Assembly: GCA_947484275.1 (NCBI GenBank)
Contig: CANKOY010000039.1
Span: forward strand, 1 to 38,564
DNA: 38,564 nt
From: Planctomycetota bacterium
GTDB lineage: Bacteria; Planctomycetota; UBA1135; GCA-002686595
Direction of reading: 5' to 3'
Shown here: positions 17,102 to 28,871 of the stretch, one piece after another
How positions within the stretch are numbered: position 1 is the stretch's first letter
How the letters are laid out: each line of letters begins with the position of its first letter
The notes under the pieces: model-generated
What the model saw: only the letters and a program-made list of their open reading frames with translations
Database searches by the model: none
What the model was told of the DNA's origin: nothing
Program-made: the position numbers and the translations under genes

Positions 17102-17450
17102 GGTGTTCGGTGCGGCGCGGTCGCTGTGACCTCGCGTGAGCAGGATGCGGTGCATACTGGCGCTTGTCACGCGGTCCATCGGCGTCCGCGCCGGGCCTCC
17201 ATGCCCGGGGCTGGGGGCTCAGGGCTCGGGTCGCGGGCCCGCCGGAGGCCCGCAGCGCTTGCTGTCGCGTGCTAACCACCCCGACATCTTCGCGCTCTGC
17301 CCCTGGAAGCTGCGGTCCCGCGTGGCGAACGCGTCGCGGCAGGGGGCCCCCGAATCTCGACCGGCCAATCCCAGCCACCGCCGTCATGGCAGAATTCAGG
17401 GTGGAATTCCCACCACAGCCCGACCCGGCCCCAGGCCTCCGTAAACCAGC
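17102..17450. other. Divergent intergenic region between sigma factor and carboxypeptidase genes
   Basis: About 350 bases without a convincing gene. It must hold the promoters for both flanking genes. Two GC-rich inverted repeats are visible: CCGGGC/GCCCGG at 17201-17206 and 17213-17218 with a 6-base loop, and GCGGGCC/GGCCCGC at 17233-17239 and 17247-17253 with a 7-base loop. Neither is followed by a T-run, so they are more likely operator or RNA structures than intrinsic terminators. Short open frames across the region are Arg/Pro-rich and look like GC artefacts. Confidence 0.4.
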
Positions 17451-19328
17451 ATGCGCCAGCTCCTCTTCGCGTCCGCAATGACCACTGCACTGCTCGCCGG
17501 TCTTGGCCAGGCCCAAGAGCCGACTCTGCGCCGCGTGATCGTCGAGAGTCCGAAGGCGGCGGCTCAGGCAGAGGAGTTCGAGGATTTGGGTTTCGACGTC
17601 GTCGAAGGATCAGTGGGCCCGCGCTCGATGGAATTGGTGGTTTCGCTCGATTCGCTCGACTGGTTGAGGCGCCAGGGTTTTTCACCGACTGTGCTCGAAA
17701 TCGGTCGACCGATGTACCGGATCATCGCCGAGGCCCAGGCCGCGGCCGCACCGGATATGCCCGTGCCCGCCGGCTATCTGGACGGGGCGCAGATCCTGGC
17801 GGAAATGAACCTCGCAGCGGCGACATTCCCCGCGATCTGCAAGGTCGTCGATCTGAACGCGCGCTACGGAACGCCGCTGACGGTGCAGGGCCGCAGCCTG
17901 TACGCGATCAAGGTCTCCGACAACGTGGCGCTCGACGAAGACGAGCCGAATGCGCTGATCCACGCGGGCGCCCATTGTCGCGAGCTTGGCACCCATGTGG
18001 TCGGGCTCGACACGCTCGCGCGCTTGACGACGCAGTACGGCATCGATCCCGCTGTGACGGCCCTGGTGAACTCGAACGAGATCTGGATTCTGCCGAACGC
18101 CAATCCCGACGGTTACAACCACGTGTTCACCGTCGACAACCTGTGGCGCAAGAATCGACGCGTGTTTGCCAGCGCCACGGGCGTCGACCTCAACCGAAAC
18201 TACCCCTTCGGTTGGAGTTCAACCTGCGCGGGCAGCACGAGCCAATCCAGCGACACGTACAAGGGGCCCAGCGCGGGATCCGAAGCGGAAGTCATGACGC
18301 TGATGGCCATGCACGCGGAGCGTCGCTTTGCCAAGATCATCGATTACCACTCACACGGCAGCGAGACCCTGTATGGCTACGTCTGCTACACGCACCCTTG
18401 GGGCAGTTTCTGGGCGGCCGAGGCCTCCTCGATTTCCTTTGCTTCGGGTTACGGGACCATTCGTGTGCCCAGCGCCCAGGGCGAGCACTTCCAGAACCCG
18501 CTCGCCTACACGGGAACCTATTCGTTCCTGACCGAGATCGGCACCTCGTTCCAGCCGACCTACGCCTCGGCCCAGACCGAAGCGGCGCAAGTGTGGGGCG
18601 GAACGAAGTGGATCTTGCAGCGTCCGATCAGCCTGTCGGGCCACGTGGTCGACGCCTGCAGTGGAGCGCCGATCACGGCGGCAATCACCTATCCGAATGC
18701 CAACTTCACCCAGTCCGAGACCAATGGGAGCTTCGGCGCGGCCGGCCGCTATCACTCGTTCCTGCCCACGGGCTCGACCGACGTGCGCTTCAGCGCCCCG
18801 GGCTATGTGACGCAGACGATTTCGGTGGCCGCCACATCCAGCTCCGCACAGGTTCAAGACATCGCGATGATCCCGGTGGTGAATGCCGTGGCTTACTGCA
18901 CAGCGAAGGTCAACTCCCTGGGCTGCACGCCATCGATCGGATCGAGCGGCACACCGAGCGCCAGCGCCGGGTCGGGCTTCACGATCAGCGCGGTCAACGT
19001 GATCAACAACAAGCCGGGACTCATGATCTACACCGACGGCGGCCGCGCGGCGGTGGCGTTCGCGGGCGGACTGCGCTGCATCAACGGGCCGATCAAGCGC
19101 TCGATCTCGCTGAATTCGAACGGCAACGCGCCACCGAACGATTGTTCGGGCGCATACACGATCGACCTCAACCAATTCGCCGTGGGCTCTCTGGGCGGCA
19201 CTCCCGCGGCGTTCCTTCAGATTCCAGGCACCGTCGTCGACGCCCAATTCTGGGGCCGCGATCAGGGCTTTGCGGCCCCGAACAACGCGACTCTGTCGAA
19301 CGGATTGGAATTTACGCTCTGCCCTTGA
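17451..19328 (+). CDS. Secreted M14 zinc carboxypeptidase with regulatory-like and C-terminal domains
   Basis: A 625-residue exported metallocarboxypeptidase. A signal peptide covers about 1-21 (cleavage near GQAQ). The M14 domain has the zinc ligands His175 and Glu178 in GAHCRE, probably His300 in DYHSHG, the substrate-binding [10 protein letters not shown] segment (246-255), and the general-base Glu362 in FLTEIG. A carboxypeptidase-regulatory-like beta domain follows at about 390-470 ([19 protein letters not shown]). The last about 145 residues begin with [12 protein letters not shown] and end [21 protein letters not shown] and a C-terminal CP. I recall this C-terminal block on many secreted planctomycete proteins, where it may serve surface attachment or export. 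The enzyme presumably removes C-terminal residues from external peptides. Confidence 0.88.
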   Translation: MRQLLFASAMTTALLAGLGQAQEPTLRRVIVESPKAAAQAEEFEDLGFDVVEGSVGPRSMELVVSLDSLDWLRRQGFSPTVLEIGRPMYRIIAEAQAAAAPDMPVPAGYLDGAQILAEMNLAAATFPAICKVVDLNARYGTPLTVQGRSLYAIKVSDNVALDEDEPNALIHAGAHCRELGTHVVGLDTLARLTTQYGIDPAVTALVNSNEIWILPNANPDGYNHVFTVDNLWRKNRRVFASATGVDLNRNYPFGWSSTCAGSTSQSSDTYKGPSAGSEAEVMTLMAMHAERRFAKIIDYHSHGSETLYGYVCYTHPWGSFWAAEASSISFASGYGTIRVPSAQGEHFQNPLAYTGTYSFLTEIGTSFQPTYASAQTEAAQVWGGTKWILQRPISLSGHVVDACSGAPITAAITYPNANFTQSETNGSFGAAGRYHSFLPTGSTDVRFSAPGYVTQTISVAATSSSAQVQDIAMIPVVNAVAYCTAKVNSLGCTPSIGSSGTPSASAGSGFTISAVNVINNKPGLMIYTDGGRAAVAFAGGLRCINGPIKRSISLNSNGNAPPNDCSGAYTIDLNQFAVGSLGGTPAAFLQIPGTVVDAQFWGRDQGFAAPNNATLSNGLEFTLCP

Positions 19329-19338
19329 GCCGGCAGGA

Positions 19339-20646
<1,308 letters not shown>

Positions 20647-20650
20647 GGTG

Positions 20651-22270
<1,620 letters not shown>

Positions 22271-22842
22271 GGCGAGGGCGACTGCCGGAGTTTTCCCCGG
22301 GATCGGACGTCAGCAAGCCGGACGCCAGGTTTCTGCGAATGCGAAACGTTTTCCACCCCCGGCGGGGCGCGGCGTCCGTGGGGAGGCACTCTATATCTCG
22401 CGCCGCTTTTGTCCCCACCTTCCGCGCGAGGCTTGCCACGGGTCAAAGCCCGCACCCCAGAATCTGAAATTCGAGCGCAGCGTGCTGCAGTTGATCACCT
22501 AGCGCACCGGGATGCCTTCAAAGGTCAGGCTGTCGGACGTGGGCTCGCAGCACTGCGCTTCGCCGCTTCTCGCCCCCTCCACACCGGCGTCGAAGGCCGG
22601 GCCGATGGGGCGTTGGAAGTAGCAACTTGCCGGTGAGATCGCCCGCGGAGGCATGGACGTGATCCACAAGGGTCACGACACGGATCTCGGCGGCGACGGC
22701 GAAGCGCGCGATGGTCACGGGCGCGGCATCGCGCTGTTGAACGAATACACCGGCCGCATACCGACGGTCTTGACGCGATCCGATCTGAGGCTGGCGACGG
22801 GAGGCCGCCCTTGCGAGGTGATCCGCGCGCGGGCGAGCTACT
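22271..22842. other. Sparse region between aceB and the broken gene
   Basis: About 570 bases between two minus-strand genes. The part next to aceB (22271-22498) must carry its promoter but shows no clear -35/-10 pair. The middle holds one short ORF with coding-like composition (22499-22654, listed separately). The part from 22655 to 22842 contains several short overlapping open frames on both strands, none with a recognisable product. The whole stretch may be the decayed remainder of a larger gene. Confidence 0.35.
22499..22654 (-). CDS. Possible 51-residue small protein with paired cysteines
   Basis: A short minus-strand ORF from ATG at 22654 to TAG at 22499, upstream of aceB. The product contains SPASCYFQRPIGPAFDAG, then a QCCEPTSDS segment and ends LTFEGIPVR. 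The residue mix is less Arg/Pro-heavy than the random GC-rich frames around it, which hints at coding, but no start signal, family or signal peptide can be shown. It may instead be the tail of a decayed exported-protein gene that once began further upstream. Confidence 0.25.
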   Translation of the reverse strand: MPPRAISPASCYFQRPIGPAFDAGVEGARSGEAQCCEPTSDSLTFEGIPVR

Positions 22843-23436
22843 TCACAGTCCGGCGTACTTGCGGATCTCGCCCTCGTGCTTGATGAGGGTCGCTTGCAGG
22901 CTCTTCGCCGCCGCGACGGCCTCAGCCTTGGCGCCGGACTTCAGGGCCACTTGGAAGGCGCGATGTTGGTCCGCCAACTCCTTGTCGCCGCTCGATCCAT
23001 CGAGCAGGTAGCTCACCAGGAGTCCCGCCTCGTGGTAAAGGCGGCTGGAGCCAGCGATGTCGGTGGCGTCGGGCTGGAAGGAGAACACATCCTCCAATTT
23101 GCGCAGGCCGCCCTCCTTCTTGAGCTCGCCGAACGCGAAGGTGCGCAGCGTCCAGGGATCGGCGCCCTCGGCGGCTTCGGGGTTCTTCATGTAGCGCTCG
23201 ACGTAGGACGCCGCCCCGTAGCGCAGCCAGCGCGGAATTTTCTTTTCGCCCCAGAACGGCGCTGTGTAGGCCGCCACGTCGCCGCGGCCACCGCTGCCGA
23301 TCCACTGGCCAACCGCGGCCCAAGACGGGTCGATGCCCTCGACGAAACTCTGGGCCGCGGCCCAGCGCAACCAATAGGGTCCCCAGGGCGCGACCTTGGG
23401 ATCCTTGCGGTCCCAGTAGCTAACGCCGCAGCCCAT
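22843..23436 (-). CDS. C-terminal piece of the interrupted gene
   Basis: After the TAG the frame continues for 232 codons. The first in-frame ATG is at 23436 (GCGVSYWDRKDPK follows), giving 197 residues if translation restarted. No ribosome site or signal peptide precedes it, so a separate protein is unlikely. It contains the IPRWLRYGAASYVERYMK segment and a C-terminal helical part rich in Ala/Lys (ALKSGAKAEAVAAAKSLQ). Confidence 0.4.
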   Translation of the reverse strand: MGCGVSYWDRKDPKVAPWGPYWLRWAAAQSFVEGIDPSWAAVGQWIGSGGRGDVAAYTAPFWGEKKIPRWLRYGAASYVERYMKNPEAAEGADPWTLRTFAFGELKKEGGLRKLEDVFSFQPDATDIAGSSRLYHEAGLLVSYLLDGSSGDKELADQHRAFQVALKSGAKAEAVAAAKSLQATLIKHEGEIRKYAGL

Positions 23437-23541
23437 GAATTGTGGCGGCGTGCCGCGGTCGTAGAAGAGATCGGCGAAGTAGGCGCCGTGCAGCGAGGAA
23501 ATGCCCTCGCTCTCGACCAGGATCGGCTGGCTGCCCGCGGC

Positions 23542-24375
23542 CTAGTTGTACTGCTCCAGGCTGTTGAGCATGAACAGGTGCGGCTTCTTTGACGGCTGCA
23601 CTCCGAACAGGCGCCGCAACTCGGCCTGGGTCTGATCCGCATGCCAGCGCGCGATATTGGCGCCTTCCCAATCGCAGGTGGTCCAGACCTCAAAGTGCTG
23701 GCCTACCAATTTCCAGGGTTGTTCGATCTTCGAGTGGAATTCGTTGGCGGCAGTGAGGTCAACCCACGCGTCGCCGCATTTCCATTGAAGAGCGATCCAC
23801 TTGTCCACGTCGGTGGGCGCGATCCAACTGTTGTCGTCGGCACGAAACTGGTGGCCGGCAGCTTTCCAATCCGCGATCTGTTTTTCGCGCGCGGCGTCCA
23901 CGGGGTTGAACCAGGCGCCCTTCTCGTCCTTGACCCAGCCCATGGACATGAACGGCACGTCCGCCTCAGGCACCCACTGGTCCTTGAAGCGCGCCAGGCC
24001 CTGGGCCTTCATCTTTGCGGTCTCCTCGCGCTTGTACTTGGCGAGTTCTCCGAAGCTGTCGAACCACTTGTTGTCGTAGAACCTGTGCCCCAGGGCGCGG
24101 TGTGCCGCCTCGTGCGCGGGATCGAGCTCCAGGATCTTGCGGTAGACGCGCTTGGCGGCCCCCTCGTCCTTCGCGGCGGTATAGCCCGACGCCAGTTCGA
24201 CCAGCTTGGCGACGTCGCTTCCGGCGGCAGCGATCTTCGCCTCGACGGCGGCATCGTCCTCCTGTTCGATGGCGAACACAGCGGTGGAGGGTGAGGACGA
24301 CAGGGGAAGGGCGAGCAAGAAAAGTGCGGCGATCATGGCGTTGAAGGACCTCTTCGTTGGTGAAGGAAGTCCCAT
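23542..24375 (-). CDS. N-terminal piece of the interrupted gene
   Basis: This 277-residue piece is what would be translated before the TAG. It carries the signal peptide, the TPR-like segment, a Trp-rich middle (GMG-like WVKDEKGAWFNP, WIAPTDVDKWIALQW) and the first strands of the large domain (HFEVWTTCDWEGANIARW). It ends at SLEQYN in the middle of that domain, so the product would be unlikely to fold normally. It stands divergently to the btpA-like gene with 63 bases between the starts. Confidence 0.6.
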   Translation of the reverse strand: MGLPSPTKRSFNAMIAALFLLALPLSSSPSTAVFAIEQEDDAAVEAKIAAAGSDVAKLVELASGYTAAKDEGAAKRVYRKILELDPAHEAAHRALGHRFYDNKWFDSFGELAKYKREETAKMKAQGLARFKDQWVPEADVPFMSMGWVKDEKGAWFNPVDAAREKQIADWKAAGHQFRADDNSWIAPTDVDKWIALQWKCGDAWVDLTAANEFHSKIEQPWKLVGQHFEVWTTCDWEGANIARWHADQTQAELRRLFGVQPSKKPHLFMLNSLEQYN

Positions 24376-24438
24376 CAGCCTAACAACGACCCTCTTCACA
24401 AGCAGCGTCCCGCGCCGGATCGCATACTCTTTGACCCT

Positions 24439-25239
24439 ATGCTGACATTGCTCCAATCCAGACGACCGATCCTGGTCGGCGTCGTTCACCTGCAAGCGTG
24501 CCCGGGATCGCCGCGTTTTTCCGGGGATCGTGAGCGCACCTTAGAGCGCGCAGCCGATGACGCGCGCGCCCTGGCTGCGGGCGGATGCGACGCGTTGATC
24601 GTTGAAAATTTTGGCGATGTGCCGTTTCACAAGCTCCACGCACCTTCGGAAACGATTGCGACCCTGGCCTTGGCCCTGTCCCGTGTGCGGCAGGTGGTGG
24701 GGGGCTTACCCGTCGGCGTGAACGTGCTGCGCAACGATGCGCGAGCGGCCCTGGGTCTGTGCGCGGCGACCGGGGCCAGTTTTTTTCGCGTAAATGTCCA
24801 CACCGGAGCTGCGGTCACCGATCAGGGGCTGATCGAGGGCGACGCCGCGAACACCCTGCGCGAGCGCGCGCGCCTGTGCCCCGGCGCGGCGCTCCTTGCC
24901 GACGTTCACGTCAAGCACGCCATGCCCTTGGGCGGCGGGACCATTGGCCAGGCAGCCCAGGATGCGATGGGTCGCGGACTGGCTGACGCCGTGATCGTCA
25001 CCGGCCGCGGAACGGGCCACGCACCGGACGGCGCGCTCCTGGCGGAGGTCAGGGCCGCCATTGGAACCGGCGCGCTGTTGATCGGTTCAGGCCTGAGCGA
25101 GCACAACGCGCGCGAACTCCTGGCCTGCGCGAACGGCGCCATCGTCGGCACGTTTTTCAAGCGCGACGGTCGCGTGTCAGAGCCCGTGGATGAGGCGCGC
25201 GTGGCGCGGCTGCGCGCCGTGTTCGACGCCCGCGGCTGA
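24439..25239 (+). CDS. BtpA/SgcQ family protein
   Basis: A 266-residue protein of the BtpA family, predicted TIM-barrel proteins. BtpA itself was linked to photosystem I stability in cyanobacteria, and SgcQ-type members occur near sugar genes; the reaction is not established. Conserved blocks are VGVVHLQACPGSPRFSGD near the N-terminus, GGCDALIVENFGDVPF (about 48-63), VGVNVLRNDARAALG, FFRVNVHTGAAVTDQG, LADVHVKHAMPLG, and the phosphate-binding-like LLIGSGLSEHN and AIVGTFFK near the end. The family's usual length is kept. It starts 63 bases from the divergent broken gene and ends one base before the convergent lipoprotein gene. No photosynthesis or sugar genes are near, so its role here is open. 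Confidence 0.85.
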   Translation: MLTLLQSRRPILVGVVHLQACPGSPRFSGDRERTLERAADDARALAAGGCDALIVENFGDVPFHKLHAPSETIATLALALSRVRQVVGGLPVGVNVLRNDARAALGLCAATGASFFRVNVHTGAAVTDQGLIEGDAANTLRERARLCPGAALLADVHVKHAMPLGGGTIGQAAQDAMGRGLADAVIVTGRGTGHAPDGALLAEVRAAIGTGALLIGSGLSEHNARELLACANGAIVGTFFKRDGRVSEPVDEARVARLRAVFDARG

Positions 25240-27105
25240 TCAGCGCGCCTTGCGCGTCCAGAGCCACGGATCCATGGTCCCGTTGCATTCGACGTGTTGC
25301 AGGTCCAACGTCGTCGCGCGCGTCCGGTGCAGGGTTCGGGTGGGGTAGGCCAAACAGCCGTCCGTACGCCATTGCTCGAATTCGTAGACCGATTCTTCGG
25401 CCTCGGATTTCAGCGCGTATCCCAGGCGCGTCGGCAGGCCAGCTGCGTCGAGCTCCAGCCAACACCATTCGCTTCCGGCGGCGGCAAAGCGCAGACGTCC
25501 ATCCACAAGGCGCAGCTCGAGGCCGCCGTGGCCAGGCTCGCGCGCCAGGCGACGCAGCAGCGCGAAAAGCGTGCGCTCCTGGCGTTGGCGCAGCTTGCGC
25601 GCTTGGACCTCGGAGAGGTCCACGCCCTGTGCGCCGTCGACCATCCAAGCCTCGGACGCGGTGGCCACCACCACGGTCTCTTGGGTGTTGATCGCCTGGG
25701 CCAGCGCGAAGCGCTCCGCCTCGAAATCGACCCACAGTTCGACACCTTGCATGCTGCCGGTTTCCTCGAGGCGTAAAACGCTGAGCGTGTGCAGCGTGCG
25801 CAATTCGCGCCAGGGTGCCTCGCCGCCCAGTGCGGACCACATTTGCTCCAGTTTGGATTCAGCCGCCGCATCGGCGGTTGCAGACGGAGCCGGAGCGCGC
25901 GTTTCGACTTCGCCAAGGGTCGCAAGACTCGCGCCCCAGGCTGCGGGCGGACCCATGACTGTCCAGCGCGAACCCATGGGATCCAGCGCGCGCTGGAGTT
26001 CGGTTTCGTCGAGACTTTCGATGGCCAGGGCGTCGGCCTCGAAGGACTGCAAGGCACCGCCGTGCATCGCACGCAATCGAAATTCGTCCTGGTTGAGTTG
26101 CGCGCGCGCGAAGGCCGCGCGCTGGGATTTGGCCGCGAGGACCAAGTTCGCGCTGGCGCCGTGGTCGGGAACAGCCAGGGCCGCGCGCAGGGCCGCGATG
26201 CGGCCCGCGACCCCTGCGACTTCGCCCTCGGTATATAGGTAGGCGGGCTCGCGCTGCCCCAGGGCATCGACCGAAGCGGGGACGAAGGTCCAGCCCTGCA
26301 GCGTCCTGGCCAGACGGGCCCCGTGCACGCACCAGAGCGCGCGCTCCGCGGAATGCTGCGACCCGGAGGCCTCCGGAGGCGAGAGCCAGCGCACCTGCGT
26401 CGGTGCGCTGGAGTTCGATTCGAGCAGCAACACCCGCGTCTTGCGCTCGGCGCCGGTCACCGCTGCCGTCGAATCTGACTTGGCGAAGGGCTTGACCGCG
26501 CGCTCCAACTCCGTCAGCGCGCGATCGACGCGAGCAGAATCAGGCGCGGCACACAGGGCCGAAGCGTGCCAGTGCCACTGCGAACTTGGGTCAGCCTCCG
26601 TTGCCGCGGGTGCACTCGACAAGGCTTCAGTGTGCGAGAGCGCGGCGCGCCGTTGTGCGTTGGGCAGGGGGGCGCGGTGGTCTTGGGCCGCGGCGGATTC
26701 CGCGCCGCGCGCAGCTCCCAAGGTCGCAGCGCGGACGAGTCCAAGGGCAGCCTCGAGCCCAGCCAGCGGCGAATCGATCGAAAGTTCAAGCGCCACGGAC
26801 GAGCGAACCTCGACTTGGCCTCCGTGCTCCTGACTCCAACGCGAAAAATCTTGCTGCCCCTGGGGCCCGTTCAGTCCACTTCGCACGCGCCCCACAAACT
26901 CCGCATCCGCGCCGCCCCACACGAGCGAGAGTTTCACTCCGGCCGCGTCCCGCACCGCCAGGGACTGCACCGGGGCGCTCGGGCCGGGAGCCTGCGGCGT
27001 GCGCTCGCAGGCGCTGACGCCGATCAGAAGCAAGAGCGCCAGGGCCGGCCAGGGCCGTGGACAGCGAACTCCCGGTGACCAACACTTGGAACGTAGAGTC
27101 TTCAT
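25240..27105 (-). CDS. Large lipoprotein resembling a non-catalytic M16 peptidase
   Basis: A 621-residue lipoprotein. The start at 27105 gives a signal (WPALALLLLIGVSAC) with lipid Cys at about residue 33; the open frame upstream to 27765 crosses the divergent moaB-like gene and was rejected. The early part (FVGRVRSG, then RWSQEHGGQVEVRSSVALEL and GLEAALGLVRAA) follows the pattern of M16-type zinc peptidase domains, but the HxxEH zinc motif is absent. The C-terminal part (from about 400, LEQMWSALGGEAPWRELRTL) looks like an outer-membrane-lipoprotein-type beta domain (LRLEETGSMQGVELWVDFE, KSEAEESVYEFEQWR). Domain assignment is by pattern only. It would act in the periplasm or on the outer surface. 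Confidence 0.6.
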   Translation of the reverse strand: MKTLRSKCWSPGVRCPRPWPALALLLLIGVSACERTPQAPGPSAPVQSLAVRDAAGVKLSLVWGGADAEFVGRVRSGLNGPQGQQDFSRWSQEHGGQVEVRSSVALELSIDSPLAGLEAALGLVRAATLGAARGAESAAAQDHRAPLPNAQRRAALSHTEALSSAPAATEADPSSQWHWHASALCAAPDSARVDRALTELERAVKPFAKSDSTAAVTGAERKTRVLLLESNSSAPTQVRWLSPPEASGSQHSAERALWCVHGARLARTLQGWTFVPASVDALGQREPAYLYTEGEVAGVAGRIAALRAALAVPDHGASANLVLAAKSQRAAFARAQLNQDEFRLRAMHGGALQSFEADALAIESLDETELQRALDPMGSRWTVMGPPAAWGASLATLGEVETRAPAPSATADAAAESKLEQMWSALGGEAPWRELRTLHTLSVLRLEETGSMQGVELWVDFEAERFALAQAINTQETVVVATASEAWMVDGAQGVDLSEVQARKLRQRQERTLFALLRRLAREPGHGGLELRLVDGRLRFAAAGSEWCWLELDAAGLPTRLGYALKSEAEESVYEFEQWRTDGCLAYPTRTLHRTRATTLDLQHVECNGTMDPWLWTRKAR

Positions 27106-27135
27106 GGGCTGGCGTCGGGACCGTGCGCTGCCCCC

Positions 27136-27163
27136 TTGTGGCGCGCACCGTGGCCAGTAGTCT
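27136..27163 (+). promoter_or_regulatory. Possible promoter of the moaB-like operon
   Basis: TTGTGG (27136-27141) and TAGTCT (27158-27163) are spaced by 16 bases, and lie 24 bases before the moaB-like ATG in the 81-base divergent gap. The match to the -35/-10 consensus is partial, so this is a weak suggestion. Confidence 0.22.
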
Positions 27164-27186
27164 GCATTCTGAGCCGCCACTACACC

Positions 27187-27714
27187 ATGAGCCTGGAACA
27201 GCACCGCAAGACTCCCCGGCGAGCGCTTGGATTCGCCGTGATCACGATCTCGGACACGCGCACGGGCAAGTCCGCCGGCGCATCCGACACCGGCGGAGAT
27301 TTTCTTGCGCAGGCGATCACCCAGGCCGGACACCGCATGGTCGCGCGCGACTGGAGCCTCGACGAGGCCCCGGGGATCGAGGCGTGCGTGCGCCGCGCCC
27401 TGGAGCGCGACGACGTCGAAATCGTGCTGACCACCGGCGGCACGGGGATCGCGCCGCGCGACGTGACCTATCCGACGTTGATGCGCATGTTCGACAGCGA
27501 GATCCCGGGCTTTGGCGAGTTGTTCCGCTGGCTGAGTTTTCGCGAAATTGGAAGTGCGACGCTTTTGTCGCGTGCTGTCGGCGGCTTGATCGCGGGCAAG
27601 GTCGTGCTCGCCTTGCCCGGATCTCCAAAGGCCCTGCGACTGGCCATGGACGAAATCGTGCTGCTGGAGGCGGAGCACTTGGTCAGTCAAGCGCGCGGTC
27701 CAGCTGCGCCGTGA
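27187..27714 (+). CDS. moaB: Molybdenum cofactor biosynthesis protein MoaB/Mog family
   Basis: A 175-residue protein of the MoaB/MogA family, which binds molybdopterin and in its active members adenylates it before molybdenum insertion. The start at 27187 matches the family N-terminus (GFAVITISDTRTGKSAGASD at about 15-34); an upstream Met at 27136 adds unrelated residues. The signature loop IVLTTGGTGIAPRDVTYPT and the later LALPGSPKALRLAMDEIV are both intact. No other molybdenum cofactor genes are in the window. Its stop overlaps the GTG of the TPR lipoprotein gene (GTGA), an unexpected coupling. It is transcribed divergently from the M16-like lipoprotein gene. Confidence 0.9.
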   Translation: MSLEQHRKTPRRALGFAVITISDTRTGKSAGASDTGGDFLAQAITQAGHRMVARDWSLDEAPGIEACVRRALERDDVEIVLTTGGTGIAPRDVTYPTLMRMFDSEIPGFGELFRWLSFREIGSATLLSRAVGGLIAGKVVLALPGSPKALRLAMDEIVLLEAEHLVSQARGPAAP

Positions 27715-28871
27715 GCCGCTGCAATGTTCTCGCGGCACGCTGGATCCTAGCCGCGGCGGTCGCACTCATCGCCGGCTGCTCGCGCCAGGCGGCGGACCTC
27801 GAGGCGCATTCTCCTGCGCTTGCGCAGTTGTTGGGGCAATACGAAGCCCAGGTGCGCGCGCGCCCCGGGGATGCGATCGCGCGCGCGGAACTTGCACTGT
27901 GCTACGAGGCGAACGGTCGCTGGGCACAAGCCGCTGCGCACTATTTGGCCGCCGGCGAATTGGATCCGGCGCAACCGATGTGGCCAACGCACGCTGCGCA
28001 CTGTCAGGCACAGCACGGAGAGCTGGAAGCGGCGCGCCGCACCCTCGAACTGGCAGCCGCGCGCTTTCCCGACAGTGCCGCGCTTCTGCAGCGCTGGGCA
28101 GTGACTTGCCTTGAGAACGGCGACTACTCCAAGGCGCGCGATCAGTTCCTCGTCCTTACCACGCTGGCGCCGTCCGAAGGCTGGACGGGCGTTGCGGAAG
28201 TCGACCTGGCCATGGGGGACGCGGTCGGCGCACTGCGCGCTTGCGAGAGCGCCTTGGTCAGTGATCCAAACTACAAGCTGACGAGGTTCTTGCGCGCGCG
28301 CAGCCTGCGCGAACTCGGTCGCGAGTCCGAGGCCGCGCGAGAGCTTCAATTCCTCGACGTGACCACAAGGCGCATGCTCGCGGACACGTGGTTTGATCGG
28401 GCCGCGGAGTTCGAGATGGCCTTTGAGGCGCGTTTTGCGCGAGCGGTCGGACTCTTGAACGCCGAGCGCGCTGTTCCGGCCGTCGCCGCTTTTGAAGCCC
28501 TGCTGAAGGAGCGTCCTGCGGACGTGCGCTCCCTGGCCAATCTCTCCATGGCTCGCGCCGCTGCGGGGGATCTTGAAGGCGCACTGGCCGACTGCGAGCG
28601 CGCCATTCGCTTGGATCCACGCCGCGCGAGCCTGCACCGCGCGCTGGCGCTCGTGCTGTTCCGAACCGGGAGCACGGACGAGAGCATCGAGTCCGCCCGG
28701 CGCGCCTGCGAACTGGACGCGGCGGATGGACAGAACTTCGCGCTTCTTGGAAACCTAATGGAGACACGCCAGGACTTTTTGGGGGCCTTGGATGCCTGGC
28801 GCAAGTCCCTGCGCCTCGATCCTTCGCAGCACGGCCTGCGACTGCGGATCGAGGCTCTGGAAAAGCGATGA
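27711..28871 (+). CDS. TPR repeat lipoprotein
   Basis: A 386-residue TPR protein with a lipoprotein signal ending ALIAGC (lipid Cys at about 23). The GTG at 27711 was chosen because it overlaps the moaB-like stop and begins the signal; the frame is open far upstream but through moaB. TPR units are seen in GDAIARAELALCYEANGRWA, AAHYLAAGELDP, PAVAAFEALLKERPADVRSL, ALADCERAIRLDPRRAS and SARRACELDAADGQN. Its stop overlaps the ATG of the CRTAC1-type gene (ATGA). This repeats the TPR plus CRTAC1 pairing at 2579-6153, but here the TPR gene is first and is a lipoprotein rather than a membrane-anchored protein. Confidence 0.85.
   Translation: MSRCNVLAARWILAAAVALIAGCSRQAADLEAHSPALAQLLGQYEAQVRARPGDAIARAELALCYEANGRWAQAAAHYLAAGELDPAQPMWPTHAAHCQAQHGELEAARRTLELAAARFPDSAALLQRWAVTCLENGDYSKARDQFLVLTTLAPSEGWTGVAEVDLAMGDAVGALRACESALVSDPNYKLTRFLRARSLRELGRESEAARELQFLDVTTRRMLADTWFDRAAEFEMAFEARFARAVGLLNAERAVPAVAAFEALLKERPADVRSLANLSMARAAAGDLEGALADCERAIRLDPRRASLHRALALVLFRTGSTDESIESARRACELDAADGQNFALLGNLMETRQDFLGALDAWRKSLRLDPSQHGLRLRIEALEKR

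Larger units (their letters stand above)
22843..24375 (-). pseudogene. Secreted protein gene interrupted by an in-frame TAG
   Basis: One 511-codon reading frame is broken at codon 278 by TAG (23542-23544). On both sides the frame, residue mix and topic are continuous: SLEQYN, stop, AAGSQPILVESEG. A start at 24375 gives a signal peptide (basic TKRS then IAALFLLALPLSSS); an alternative Met is at 24336. After the signal come a TPR-like helical part (about 50-110, AKRVYRKILELDPAHEAAHR) and a large domain whose layout (WLRWAAAQSFVE, then IPRWLRYGAASYVERY) resembles gluzincin-type secreted proteins of Planctomycetota but without the HExxH zinc site. Changing the TAG to CAG (Gln) would restore the gene. 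It could be a true nonsense mutation, a sequencing error, or a recent pseudogene. Confidence 0.7.

Noticed and set aside
17233..17253. Inverted repeat read as an intrinsic terminator
   Set aside because: No T-run follows on either strand and no gene ends there; it lies between divergent genes.
23542..23544. TAG read as an amino acid (recoding or pyrrolysine) in the broken gene
   Set aside because: TAG serves as the final stop of several other genes in the window, and no recoding gene or downstream stimulatory structure was recognised. Mutation or sequencing error is simpler.
24391..24438. Promoter boxes before the BtpA-family gene (TTCACA and CATACT)
   Set aside because: The spacing is 22 bases, outside the usual range, so it was not listed.
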